From NCBI RefSeq assembly GCF_035917235.1, contig NZ_CP108423.1, positions 3,661,001-3,725,000 of the forward strand: 64,000 nucleotides of DNA, written 5' to 3'. This document shows positions 53,058 through 61,778 of this stretch, piece after piece. Both the position numbers and the translations under genes were made by a program. Position 1 is the stretch's first letter. Each line of letters opens with the position of its first letter. This DNA is from Streptomyces sp. NBC_01294. Its GTDB lineage: Bacteria; Actinomycetota; Actinomycetes; Streptomycetales; Streptomycetaceae. Under the pieces are notes generated by a model. It saw only the letters and a program-made list of their open reading frames with translations. It did not search any database and was not told the origin of the DNA.

Positions 53058-53364
53058 ATGTCCTGACCTGCAACGATACGGGATGCCCGGTTCACCCCTA
53101 CTCATCCCGGAAAGTAAAAAGTGGAGCAAGGGGTTTCGCATAGCTCCCAAGCGGAGTACAAATAAAGCAACGGCCCGCGAGACCAAAGAACATCCGAGAG
53201 GATCATCTTTAAAACGCAGTAAGGCCCACGGACCGAAGCATGAACGCCGAGCACCCACGCGACGTCGACCCGTCGATTACGGGCCAGCCGCACCAGGTAA
53301 CGGGCAAAGACCCCGACCTGATGGGCAATTTTCGAGGACGCTTGGTAACTGGGCGTAAATGCCA
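53058..53364. other. AT-rich non-coding stretch, possible small RNA locus
   Basis: The stretch 53103-53360 is strikingly AT-rich for this genome (runs such as AAATAAAGCAA and CATCTTTAAAACGC), yet frames on either strand lack a ribosome-binding site and codon bias. A strong hairpin ends it at 53396. The composition and position between convergent genes suggest a regulatory RNA rather than decayed coding sequence; no known RNA family was recognised in it. Confidence 0.4.
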
Positions 53365-53396
53365 GCGGCGACACCAAAGCAGTACGGTGTCGCCGC
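53365..53396. terminator. Hairpin between HAD phosphatase and Fic-like genes
   Basis: GCGGCGACACC (53365-53375) pairs perfectly with GGTGTCGCCGC (53386-53396) around a 10-base loop. It is 25 bp past the stop of the leftward gene at 53422 and can also end a rightward transcript. Confidence 0.75.
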
Positions 53397-53421
53397 AACC
53401 CATGTCCGGGGTGGAGCGGGC

Positions 53422-54273
53422 TCAGGCAGCGCCGCGCTGCAGGGCCTCGCAGACCGCCGTCGACTCGCGCACACCGAGCTCGATCGCCCGGCCGCAGTGG
53501 GCGATCCAGGCGGCCACCCCCTCCGGAGTGCCGGAGACGTAGCCCTCGAAGGCGGCCAGGTACGCCTCGCGCCCCTGCTCCGCGTGGCCGACCTCCGCCG
53601 GGCAGATCGCCTTCGGGTCCAGACCGCTGTTGATCAGGACGATGCGCTCGGACGCCCGCGCGACCAGCCCGTTGTACGAGGCGAACGGACGCAGGGCCAG
53701 CAGTTCGCCGTGCACCACCGCCGCCGTGATCAGGGCCGGGGCGGAGCCGCCCGCGATGATCAGGCGGGACAGGCCGTCCAGCCGGCCGGCGACCTCCTCC
53801 GCGCTCGGCAGCGGCAGATCCACCAGGGGCTCCACGACCGGCTCGCCCGCCAGGCGGGGGCGGCCCACCACGTCGCCCTCCGCCGTCGACCCCGACGCCA
53901 CGAGGTGGAGCCGAGCCAGGACCCGCAGCGGCGACTGGCGCCAGATGCTCAGCAGCTGGCCGGCTTCCGCCGTGAGCCGCAGGGCGGCGCCCACCGTCAG
54001 CGCCTCCGGCTCCGACCCGAAGTCGGTCCGGCGGCGCACCTCCTCCAGCGCCCAGTCCGCACCGGACAGCGCCGCGCTCCCGCGGGCCCCGCGCAGAGCG
54101 GCCTCCGAGGTGATCTCGCCGCTGCGGCGACGCATCACCCGGTGCCCGTAGACCCGGTCCACGGCCTTGCGTACGGAATCCACGGACTCGGCGACACCCG
54201 GCAGCCCTGCCAGTGCGGCCAACGGGTCAGAAGCGCTACTCATAAGTAGGGAGCCTACGCACTGCGCACCCAT
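53422..54273 (-). CDS. Degenerate Fic-domain protein, unknown function
   Basis: The ATG at 54273 has AAGGAGGGG eight bases upstream, giving 283 residues; ATG 54243 is possible but lacks such a site. A Fic fold is suggested by VVHGELLALRPFASYNGLVAR (188-206), matching the Fic core in which HPFxDGNGRxxR becomes RPFASYNGLVAR. The catalytic His is Arg195, while the Asn-Gly and final Arg are kept. An upstream helix with LARLHLVA corresponds to the flap/alpha region. AMP transfer is therefore unlikely. Homologues in Streptomyces are often labelled oxidoreductase without support. It is divergent from the CooC-like ATPase gene. Confidence 0.65.
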   Translation of the reverse strand: MGAQCVGSLLMSSASDPLAALAGLPGVAESVDSVRKAVDRVYGHRVMRRRSGEITSEAALRGARGSAALSGADWALEEVRRRTDFGSEPEALTVGAALRLTAEAGQLLSIWRQSPLRVLARLHLVASGSTAEGDVVGRPRLAGEPVVEPLVDLPLPSAEEVAGRLDGLSRLIIAGGSAPALITAAVVHGELLALRPFASYNGLVARASERIVLINSGLDPKAICPAEVGHAEQGREAYLAAFEGYVSGTPEGVAAWIAHCGRAIELGVRESTAVCEALQRGAA

Positions 54274-54312
54274 AGCACCGACCCCTCCTTGGAGTGGTCT
54301 TCTTCACTCACC

Positions 54313-54341
54313 TTGACAACACCGTGCTACTAACCCACTAC
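54313..54341 (+). promoter_or_regulatory. Candidate promoter of CooC-like ATPase
   Basis: A perfect TTGACA (54313-54318) is followed 17 bp later by CACTAC (54336-54341), 11 bp before the ATG at 54353. The start codon has no ribosome-binding site, so the transcript may be nearly leaderless. The -10 match is only partial. Confidence 0.4.
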
Positions 54342-54352
54342 GCTTGGTGAAC

Positions 54353-55411
54353 ATGAAGATCGCTTTCGTGGGAAAGGGCGGCAGCGGCAAGACGACGCTG
54401 TCCTCCCTCTTCATCCGCCACCTCGCCGCCAATGAAGCCCCCGTCGTCGCGGTGGACGCCGACATCAACCAGCACCTGGGCACGGCGCTCGGACTCGGCG
54501 AGGACGAGGCCGCCGAACTGCCCGCCCTGGGCGCGCACCTGCCCCTGATCAAGGAGTACCTGCGGGGCTCCAACCCGCGCATCGCGTCCGCCGACACGAT
54601 GATCAAGACCACCCCGCCCGGCCGGGGCTCGCGCCTGCTGCGGGTCACCGAGGGCAACCCGGTGTACGAGGCCTGCGCGCGCACGCTCCTGCTCGACGGG
54701 GAGCCCGTACGGCTCATGGCCACCGGGCCGTTCACCGAGGCCGACCTGGGCGTGGCCTGCTACCACTCCAAGGTGGGAGCGGTCGAGCTCTGCCTCAACC
54801 ACCTGGTCGACGGACCGGACGAGTACGTGGTCGTCGACATGACGGCCGGCTCCGACTCCTTCGCCTCGGGCATGTTCACCCGCTTCGACATGACCTTCCT
54901 GGTCGCCGAACCGACCCGCAAGGGCGTCTCCGTCTACCGCCAGTACAAGGAGTATGCAAGGGACTTCGGGGTCGCGCTCAAGGTCATCGGCAACAAGGTG
55001 CAGGGCCCCGAGGACATCGAGTTCCTCCAGGACGAGGTGGGCGAGGACCTGCTGGTCACCGTCGGGCACTCGGACTGGGTACGGGCGATGGAGAAGGGCC
55101 GTCCGGCCGCCTTCGAGCTGCTGGAGGCGACCAACCGGTTCGCCCTCCAGGCACTCCAGGACGCCGCCGACGACTCGTACGCGCACCGCGACTGGGGCCG
55201 CTACACCGAGCAGATGGTGCGCTTCCACCTCAGGAACGCGGAGAGCTGGGGCAACGCCAAGACCGGGGTCGACCTGGCGGACCAGGTCGACCCCGGTTTC
55301 GTCCTGCGCGAGGGCCTCGAAGGCCCGCAGCACCCGGGGGCAGGCGACGGGGACGACGCGCTCGTCAGTCCTCGTCCGCACTCTCATCTGCCGGCTCCGC
55401 AGCCGGCGTGA
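54353..55411 (+). CDS. CooC/MinD-like P-loop ATPase
   Basis: The 352-residue protein begins MKIAFVGKGGSGKTTLSSLF with the deviant Walker A of the MinD/CooC/ParA class (both Lys present). Switch I-like VDADINQHLG and switch II VVDMTAGSDSFASG follow. CooC-type ATPases insert nickel into CO dehydrogenase, but similar genes occur widely without CODH. None is in this window, so the partner is unknown and a metal-centre or cytoskeletal role remains open. The last 47 bp overlap the convergent deacetylase-like gene, an unusual tail-to-tail overlap. Confidence 0.85.
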   Translation: MKIAFVGKGGSGKTTLSSLFIRHLAANEAPVVAVDADINQHLGTALGLGEDEAAELPALGAHLPLIKEYLRGSNPRIASADTMIKTTPPGRGSRLLRVTEGNPVYEACARTLLLDGEPVRLMATGPFTEADLGVACYHSKVGAVELCLNHLVDGPDEYVVVDMTAGSDSFASGMFTRFDMTFLVAEPTRKGVSVYRQYKEYARDFGVALKVIGNKVQGPEDIEFLQDEVGEDLLVTVGHSDWVRAMEKGRPAAFELLEATNRFALQALQDAADDSYAHRDWGRYTEQMVRFHLRNAESWGNAKTGVDLADQVDPGFVLREGLEGPQHPGAGDGDDALVSPRPHSHLPAPQPA

Positions 55412-56669
55412 CACCTGCGGGGGCGGCCGGCGGCGCCGGCGGCCCCGCGGCCAGGAACTTCGTCCAGCCCTCCTTCGGCGTCTCGCCGACGTCGAGGGTG
55501 CGCATCCACTCCAGGGCCTTCGGGTCCTGGGCGTCCAGCCAGTCCACCAGCTCCCGGAACGGCACGCAGCGGACGTCCTTCTGGGTGCACATGCCCTTGA
55601 TGGACTCCTCGACGGCACGCATGTAGGTGCCGCCGTTCCAGGACTCGAAGTGGTTGCCGATGATCAGCGGCGCGCGGTTGCCCTGGTAGACGCGGTCGAA
55701 GGCCTGTCGCAGGCCGTCGCGCATCTGGTCACCCCAGTACGTGTGCTGCGAGGGGTCGCCCTGCGAGGTCGTACCGGACTGGTTGACCATGTAGTTGTAG
55801 TCCATGCTCAGGGTGTCGAAGGCGCGGCCCGGCATGGGGACCAGTTGCAGCGGGATGTCCCAGAGACCGTCCGTCTTCTTGGGCCAGATCTGCTTGCTGA
55901 TGCCGCTGGAGTCGTAGCGGAAGCCCATGCCCTTCGCGGCCAGCATGAAGTTCTTCTGGCCTTCGAGGCACGGGGTGCGGGCGCCGATGAGCTCCTTGTC
56001 GTAGTCGAAGGGGAGCGCCTCCATGCTCTTCAGGCCCGCGTTGGTCTTCCAGTTCTTGACGAAGGACTTGGCCTGGTTGATCTCGCTCTTCCACTCGTCC
56101 ACGGACCAGGTGCCGACGCCGCCGTCGGGCCCGCAGAAGTGCCCGTTGAAGTGGGTGCCGATCTCGTTGCCCTCCAGCCAGGCCGCGCGGACCTGGGTGG
56201 CGGTGTCCTTGATCCCCTGAAGGTCGCCGAAGCCGATGTCGGAGCGGCCGGGTGCGTGCTGCGGCGCGGTGTAGAGGGAGCGCTTCTCCTCCGGGAGCAG
56301 GTAGACGCCGCTGAGGAAGTACGTCATGCGGGCGTTGTACTTCTTGCCGACGTCACGGAAGTGCGAGAAGAGCTTCTGGCTGTCCTCGCCGGCCCCGTCC
56401 CACGAGAACACCACGAACTGCGGCGGCTTTTCACCGGGCTTCAGCTTCTGCGGCTTCTGTACGTTCGGCTGTGGGCCGGTGTACGCGGTCGAGCCGTCGC
56501 CGATGGGCCGGTTGACGCTGCCGGGAGCCTCCGCAGCGGCGCCCTTGCGCGCGTTCGGGGCTCCGGGAGCCGCGGACTTGGCGGGTTCCGAGGTGCTGCA
56601 CCCGGCGACTCCCAGGACCAGCGCCGTGGCGACCAGGCCGCCGGCGATCTTCTTCGTGGCGGCGATCAT
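55365..56669 (-). CDS. Secreted polysaccharide deacetylase-like lipoprotein
   Basis: The ATG at 56669 gives 434 residues with a lipoprotein signal (MIAATKKIAGGLVATALVLGVAGC). The core matches a NodB-like barrel without its classical metal triad in order: FVVFSWDGAGED in place of TFDDG, ARMTYFLSGVYLL, EIGTHFNGH (the THxxx-H metal-ligand region) and ALPFDYDKELIGARTPCL (RTP motif). Deacetylases of this fold trim N-acetyl groups from peptidoglycan or chitin, but activity is uncertain here because the first Asp motif is altered. It is transcribed toward, and overlaps, the CooC-like gene. Confidence 0.75.
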   Translation of the reverse strand: MIAATKKIAGGLVATALVLGVAGCSTSEPAKSAAPGAPNARKGAAAEAPGSVNRPIGDGSTAYTGPQPNVQKPQKLKPGEKPPQFVVFSWDGAGEDSQKLFSHFRDVGKKYNARMTYFLSGVYLLPEEKRSLYTAPQHAPGRSDIGFGDLQGIKDTATQVRAAWLEGNEIGTHFNGHFCGPDGGVGTWSVDEWKSEINQAKSFVKNWKTNAGLKSMEALPFDYDKELIGARTPCLEGQKNFMLAAKGMGFRYDSSGISKQIWPKKTDGLWDIPLQLVPMPGRAFDTLSMDYNYMVNQSGTTSQGDPSQHTYWGDQMRDGLRQAFDRVYQGNRAPLIIGNHFESWNGGTYMRAVEESIKGMCTQKDVRCVPFRELVDWLDAQDPKALEWMRTLDVGETPKEGWTKFLAAGPPAPPAAPAGVTPAAEPADESADED

Positions 56670-56768
56670 CCGCCCCACCTCTCCCTCGCAGTTCCATCGC
56701 AGGACTTCCGCGCCGCACCGTCCCATGCGGTCTGCCGTGAGGAAGGTATGACAAGCCGGACAAAATGC

Positions 56769-56789
56769 TTAATCACTCTTGAGTGCTAA
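56769..56789. promoter_or_regulatory. Inverted repeat between deacetylase and SulP genes
   Basis: TTAATCACTC (56769-56778) and GAGTGCTAA (56781-56789) form a near-perfect inverted repeat with a 2-bp centre, in an AT-rich divergent promoter region. GAGTGCTAA equals one arm of the HrcA CIRCE element, but the 9-bp CIRCE spacer is missing, so a different regulator is more likely. Confidence 0.35.
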
Positions 56790-56905
56790 TTTCTAGTCCA
56801 TTTGCCCGAATCATCCTCCACTCGGCTTTACTCTCCATTACCGTTCATTTACCGAGTGTTGAGACTCCCGCCGCTTCACCCCTCCCCCCGAGGAGACGGG
56901 AACCT

Positions 56906-59389
56906 ATGACAGCCACCTCCCCCACACGCACGACCGGCGAGATCCGCAAGGACCTCCCCGCGGACCTCTCCGCCTCCATCGCCGTCTTCCTGATCGCCCT
57001 GCCGCTCTCCCTCGGCATCGCCCTGGCCACCGGCGCCCCGCTCCAGGCGGGCCTGGTCGCCGCGGCGGTCGGCGGGATCGTGGCCGGGCGGCTCGGCGGC
57101 GCTCCGCTCCAGGTGAGCGGGCCCGCCGCCGGACTCACCGTGGTCACCGCCGAGTTGATCCAGCACTACGGATGGCGCACCACGTGCGCCATCACCGTGC
57201 TCGCCGGCTTCTGCCAGCTCGGCCTCGCCTTCCTGCGCACCGCGCGGTCGGCGCTCATGGTCAGCCCGGCCATCGTGCACGGCATGCTCGCGGGCATCGG
57301 CGTGACCATCGCGCTGGCCCAGCTGCACATCGTGCTCGGCGGCACGCCCCAGAGCTCTGCCGTGGCCAACGTCCTCGGCCTGCCGAGCCAGTTGGCCGAT
57401 CTGCACCCGGTCGCACTCGGCATCAGCGCGCTGACCATGATCGTCCTGCTCGGCTGGCTGCGGCTGCCCGGACGAGTGGGCCGCGCCCTGCGCAAGGTGC
57501 CGGCCGCGCTCGCCGCCGTCGCCACAGCCACCGTCTTCGCCGCGCTGGCCGGGCTCAGCCTGCCCCGGGTGGACCTGCCGTCCTGGAGCAGCCACGCCCT
57601 GCCCGAGATGCCCGAAGGACCGGTCCTCGGCCTCATCGCCGCCGTACTGACCATCACCCTGGTCGGCAGCGTGGAGTCGCTGCTCTCCGCGGTCGCCACC
57701 GACAAGCTGATCGCCTCCGAACGGCGTACGGGCAACCGCCCGCCGCGCGCCGACCTCAACCGGGAACTGCGGGGACAGGGCGCGGCGAACATCGTCTCCG
57801 GCTCCCTGGGCGGGCTGCCCATCACGGGCGTGGCCGTCCGCAGCGTGGCGAACGTCAAGTCCGGCGCGGTCAGTCGGAAATCGGCCATGTTGCACGGCCT
57901 CTGGGTGCTGCTCGCGGCTGGTCTGCTGGTCCCCGCCCTCGACCTGATCCCGCTGGCCGCGCTGGCCGCCCTGGTGATGGTGGTGGGCGTGCAGATGGTC
58001 AGCATCACGCACATGCGCAGCGTCACCCGGCACCGGGAGATCCTGGTCTACGGCACGACCATCGTGGCCGTGGTCCTCGGCGGGGTCCTGGAGGGCGTGG
58101 CCATCGGCATCGCGGTGGCCGTCGCCCTGGCCCTGCACCGGCTCGCCCGGACCCGGATCACCGTGGAGCAGCCGGCCGGCGGGGGCCACCGGGTGCGGGT
58201 GCGCGGGCAGTTGACCTTCCTCGCGGTGCCCCGGCTGAGCCGGGTGCTGAACCAGATCCCGCACGACGCGCACGCGGTGGTCGAGCTGGACGGCTCGTTC
58301 ATGGACCACGCGGCCTACGAGACGCTGCACGACTGGCAGGAGTCGCACCTGGCGCACGGGGGCTCCCTGGAGGTCACCGGCCGCTCCGGAGCCTCGGCCC
58401 GGATCTCCGATGCCGAAGGGGCCGACGGACCGGACGCGGTCGACGGAACCGACGGGGACCACGGAACCGACGGGGGCCACGCGAGCGACGGGGCCCACGG
58501 GAGCGAAGGCACCGGCGGGACCCACCACGCCGGCCGGTCCCGCCGCGGTCCCCAGCGCGGGGGGCACCAGTGCTGCCGGCCCTGGACGCCGTGGCAGAAC
58601 CACTGCGACCACCGCGCCACAGGTACCCGTACGGCCACCGCCTCGGCCATGGCGGCAGCGGCGGCCACCGATGCGGAGACCTCCGCGGCGCAGCCCCCCT
58701 CTCCGGCCCCGCGGCGGCGCGGGGCCGGCCAGCTGGCCAGTGGCATCAGCGCCTTCCAGCGCGATACCGCTCCCCGCGTACGGGACGAGCTGGCCCGGCT
58801 GGCCCGCGAGGGGCAGCGGCCCTCCCAGCTCTTCCTCACCTGCGCGGACTCCCGCCTGGTGACCAGCATGATCACAGCCAGCGGCCCGGGCGACCTGTTC
58901 ACCGTCCGCAACGTCGGCAACCTGGTCCCGCTGCCCGGCGCCGAGTCCACGGACGACTCCGTCGCGGCGGCCATCGAGTACGCCGTGGACGTACTGCAGG
59001 TGGACAGCATCACGGTGTGCGGGCACTCGGGCTGCGGGGCCATGCAGGCCCTGCTCAGCTCCGCGCCCGGGGTGCCGATGACCCCGCTGCGCCGCTGGCT
59101 GCGGCACGGGCTGCCCAGCCTGGAGCGGATGGCCAGCCGTCACCACGCCTGGGCCCGGATCTCGGGCCGGCTCCCGGCGGACGCGGTGGAGCAGCTGTGC
59201 CTGACCAATGTGGTCCAGCAGCTGGAGCACCTGCGGGCCCACGAATCGGTGGCCCGGCGGCTCGCCGACGGCACCCTGGAGCTGCACGGGATGTACTTCC
59301 ACGTGGGCGAGGCCCAGGCGTACCTGCTGTCCGAGGGTGAGGACTTCTTCGACTGCCGGGTTTTCGACAGCGTGGGCCAGCACGCCTGA
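56906..59389 (+). CDS. SulP anion transporter fused to beta-carbonic anhydrase
   Basis: The 827-residue protein starts at ATG 56906 (AGGAG upstream). Residues about 10-430 are a SulP/SLC26 transporter with around 11-12 spans (DLPADLSASIAVFLIALPLS; QVSGPAAGLTVVTAELI; PITGVAVRSVANVKSG). Residues about 445-500 are a reduced STAS domain (VRVRGQLTFLAVPRLSRVL). A His/Asp/Gly-rich linker follows, then a beta-carbonic anhydrase (about 610-827) with zinc ligands Cys646 and Asp648-Arg650 (CADSRL), His707 and Cys710 (GHSGCGA). The fusion suggests bicarbonate uptake coupled to CO2/bicarbonate interconversion, an inference from family roles. Confidence 0.93.
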   Translation: MTATSPTRTTGEIRKDLPADLSASIAVFLIALPLSLGIALATGAPLQAGLVAAAVGGIVAGRLGGAPLQVSGPAAGLTVVTAELIQHYGWRTTCAITVLAGFCQLGLAFLRTARSALMVSPAIVHGMLAGIGVTIALAQLHIVLGGTPQSSAVANVLGLPSQLADLHPVALGISALTMIVLLGWLRLPGRVGRALRKVPAALAAVATATVFAALAGLSLPRVDLPSWSSHALPEMPEGPVLGLIAAVLTITLVGSVESLLSAVATDKLIASERRTGNRPPRADLNRELRGQGAANIVSGSLGGLPITGVAVRSVANVKSGAVSRKSAMLHGLWVLLAAGLLVPALDLIPLAALAALVMVVGVQMVSITHMRSVTRHREILVYGTTIVAVVLGGVLEGVAIGIAVAVALALHRLARTRITVEQPAGGGHRVRVRGQLTFLAVPRLSRVLNQIPHDAHAVVELDGSFMDHAAYETLHDWQESHLAHGGSLEVTGRSGASARISDAEGADGPDAVDGTDGDHGTDGGHASDGAHGSEGTGGTHHAGRSRRGPQRGGHQCCRPWTPWQNHCDHRATGTRTATASAMAAAAATDAETSAAQPPSPAPRRRGAGQLASGISAFQRDTAPRVRDELARLAREGQRPSQLFLTCADSRLVTSMITASGPGDLFTVRNVGNLVPLPGAESTDDSVAAAIEYAVDVLQVDSITVCGHSGCGAMQALLSSAPGVPMTPLRRWLRHGLPSLERMASRHHAWARISGRLPADAVEQLCLTNVVQQLEHLRAHESVARRLADGTLELHGMYFHVGEAQAYLLSEGEDFFDCRVFDSVGQHA

Positions 59390-59506
59390 ACCACGTCGCG
59401 ATGAACCGATAGCCTCCCCTTTCCGTGCAATCGTGTGGCCTCTTCTCGCACCCTGCGGCGGGAAGGGGCCATTCGCACGCCGTTCTCGTGCGGGCCGACT
59501 CGTGAT

Positions 59507-59522
59507 ATAGGTCTAAACCAAT
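59507..59522. promoter_or_regulatory. DasR-like operator upstream of acsA
   Basis: A 16-mer centred on GGTCTAAACC matches the DasR/GntR-type dre consensus (core TGGTCTAGACCA) at about 12 of 16 positions. It lies 84 bp before the acsA start. DasR responds to N-acetylglucosamine metabolism, whose catabolism yields acetate, so control of acsA is sensible but unproven. Confidence 0.35.
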
Positions 59523-59606
59523 TCTCGGCTACCCCTTGTCACCTGGGCCGCTGACTGATGAGCTATGCCCGGGGACACAACGGACACCCTGGGAAAGGGA
59601 GATGTC

Positions 59607-61565
59607 GTGAGCAATGAGAGCCTGGCCAATCTGCTCAAGGAGGAGCGGCGGTTCGCACCGCCCGCCGATCTGGCCGCCGCCGCCAATGTGAAAGAGGCTG
59701 CGTACGCACAGGCCGATGCGGACCGGCTGGGCTTCTGGGCCGAGCAGGCCCGGCGGCTGACCTGGGCCACCGAGCCGACCGAGACGCTCGACTGGACGAA
59801 CCCGCCCTTCGCGAAGTGGTTCGCGGACGGCAAGCTGAACGTCGCGTATAACTGCGTGGACCGCCACGTCGAGGCCGGCAACGGCGACCGCGTCGCCATC
59901 CACTTCGAGGGCGAGCCCGGCGACAGCCGCGCGATCACCTACGCCGAGCTCAAGGACGAGGTCTCCAGAGCCGCCAACGCCCTGACCGAGCTGGGTGTCG
60001 AGGCCGGCGACCGGGTCGCCGTCTACCTGCCGATGATCCCCGAGGCGGTCGTCGCGATGCTCGCGTGCGCCCGCGTCGGCGCCGCGCACTCCGTGGTCTT
60101 CGGCGGCTTCTCCGCCGACGCCGTCGCCTCCCGCATCCAGGACGCCGACGCCAAGCTGGTCATCACCGCCGACGGCGGCTACCGCCGCGGCAAGCCCACC
60201 GCCCTGAAGCCCGCCATCGACGAGGCCGTCGCCAAGTGCCCGCAGGTCGAGCACGTGCTCGTCGTGCGCCGCACCGGCCAGGACACCGCCTTCACCGAGG
60301 GCCGCGACGTGTGGTGGCACGAGGCGGTCGGCCGCCAGTCCGCCGAGCACACCCCGCAGGCCTTCGACGCCGAGCACCCGCTCTTCATCCTCTACACCTC
60401 GGGGACCACGGGGAAGCCGAAGGGCATCCTGCACACCTCGGGCGGCTACCTCACGCAGGCCGCGTACACCCACCACGCGGTCTTCGACCTGAAGCCGGAG
60501 ACCGACGTCTACTGGTGCACCGCCGACATCGGCTGGGTGACCGGGCACTCCTACATCGTCTACGGGCCGCTCGCGAACGGCGCCACCCAGGTGATGTACG
60601 AGGGCACCCCGGACACCCCGCACCAGGGCCGCTTCTGGGAGGTCGTGCAGAAGTACGGCGTCACCATCCTCTACACGGCGCCCACGGCCATCCGTACGTT
60701 CATGAAGTGGGGCGACGACATCCCCGCGAAGTTCGACCTGTCGAGCCTGCGGGTACTGGGCTCGGTCGGCGAGCCGATCAACCCCGAGGCCTGGATCTGG
60801 TACCGCAAGCACATCGGCGGCGACCGCTGCCCGATCGTGGACACCTGGTGGCAGACCGAGACCGGCGCGATGATGATCTCCCCGCTGCCGGGCGTCACGC
60901 ACACCAAGCCGGGCTCCGCCCAGCGCGCCCTGCCCGGAATCTCCGCCACCGTCGTGGACGACGAGGCGCGCGAGGTCCCGAACGGCGGGGGCGGCTACCT
61001 GGTCCTCACCGAGCCGTGGCCGTCGATGCTGCGCACCATCTGGGGCGACGACCAGCGCTTCATCGACACCTACTGGTCGCGCTTCGAGGGCAAGTACTTC
61101 GCGGGCGACGGCGCCAAGAAGGACGACGACGGCGACATCTGGCTGCTCGGCCGGGTGGACGACGTCATGCTCGTCTCCGGCCACAACATCTCGACCACCG
61201 AGGTCGAGTCGGCGCTCGTCTCGCACCCCTCGGTCGCCGAGGCGGCCGTGGTCGGCGCCAACGACGAGACCACCGGCCAGGCCATCGTGGCCTTCGTCAT
61301 CCTGCGCGGCAGCGCCTCCGAGACCGAGACCCTGGTCGCGGAACTGCGCAACCACGTGGGCACCACGCTCGGCCCGATCGCCAAGCCGAAGCGGATCCTG
61401 CCGGTCCAGGAGCTGCCGAAGACCCGCTCCGGCAAGATCATGCGCCGTCTCCTGCGCGACGTCGCGGAGAACCGCGCGGTCGGCGACGTCACCACGCTCG
61501 CCGACTCCTCGGTCATGGACCTGATCCAGAGCAAGCTTCCGGCCGCCGCCGGCAGCGAGGACTGA
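59607..61565 (+). CDS. acsA: Acetyl-CoA synthetase
   Basis: The GTG at 59607 is preferred (AAGGGAG five bases upstream; 652 residues, the usual Acs length). Motifs of the adenylate-forming family are all present: P-loop YTSGTTGKPKG, TWWQTETG, the hinge region GRVDDVMLVSGHNIST, and the acetylatable C-terminal Lys in LPKTRSGKIMRR. It activates acetate to acetyl-AMP and then acetyl-CoA, assimilating acetate. Regulation is likely by Lys acetylation (family knowledge) and perhaps through the DasR-like site. A terminator follows at 61592. Confidence 0.97.
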   Translation: MSNESLANLLKEERRFAPPADLAAAANVKEAAYAQADADRLGFWAEQARRLTWATEPTETLDWTNPPFAKWFADGKLNVAYNCVDRHVEAGNGDRVAIHFEGEPGDSRAITYAELKDEVSRAANALTELGVEAGDRVAVYLPMIPEAVVAMLACARVGAAHSVVFGGFSADAVASRIQDADAKLVITADGGYRRGKPTALKPAIDEAVAKCPQVEHVLVVRRTGQDTAFTEGRDVWWHEAVGRQSAEHTPQAFDAEHPLFILYTSGTTGKPKGILHTSGGYLTQAAYTHHAVFDLKPETDVYWCTADIGWVTGHSYIVYGPLANGATQVMYEGTPDTPHQGRFWEVVQKYGVTILYTAPTAIRTFMKWGDDIPAKFDLSSLRVLGSVGEPINPEAWIWYRKHIGGDRCPIVDTWWQTETGAMMISPLPGVTHTKPGSAQRALPGISATVVDDEAREVPNGGGGYLVLTEPWPSMLRTIWGDDQRFIDTYWSRFEGKYFAGDGAKKDDDGDIWLLGRVDDVMLVSGHNISTTEVESALVSHPSVAEAAVVGANDETTGQAIVAFVILRGSASETETLVAELRNHVGTTLGPIAKPKRILPVQELPKTRSGKIMRRLLRDVAENRAVGDVTTLADSSVMDLIQSKLPAAAGSED

Positions 61566-61591
61566 GACACACCCAGCGGACTGAGACACAC

Positions 61592-61632
61592 CGAAAGGGG
61601 CACCCGGCGCACCGCGCCCGGTGCCCCTTTCG
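61592..61632 (+). terminator. acsA terminator
   Basis: CGAAAGGGGCACC (61592-61604) pairs perfectly with GGTGCCCCTTTCG (61620-61632) around a GC-rich loop. Just before it, the 15-mer GGACTGAGACACACC occurs twice (61559-61573, 61578-61592), a small tandem duplication that copies the stop codon. Confidence 0.85.
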
Positions 61633-61778
61633 CGCATAAAGTGATGATCACCGGATACGCCCTCGCGTGCGCCCTGTAAAATCATGAAAGCGTAAAGAAA
61701 GACCACAGGGTGCGCCGGGAAGTCTGGTCGGCAATGAGCTTCGCCATGCCGTCCAACCGACCCCCGGAGGTGTCCCTC

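Noticed and set aside
56769..56789. A true HrcA CIRCE element
   Set aside because: The spacer is 2 bp instead of 9 bp and neither flanking gene is a chaperone.
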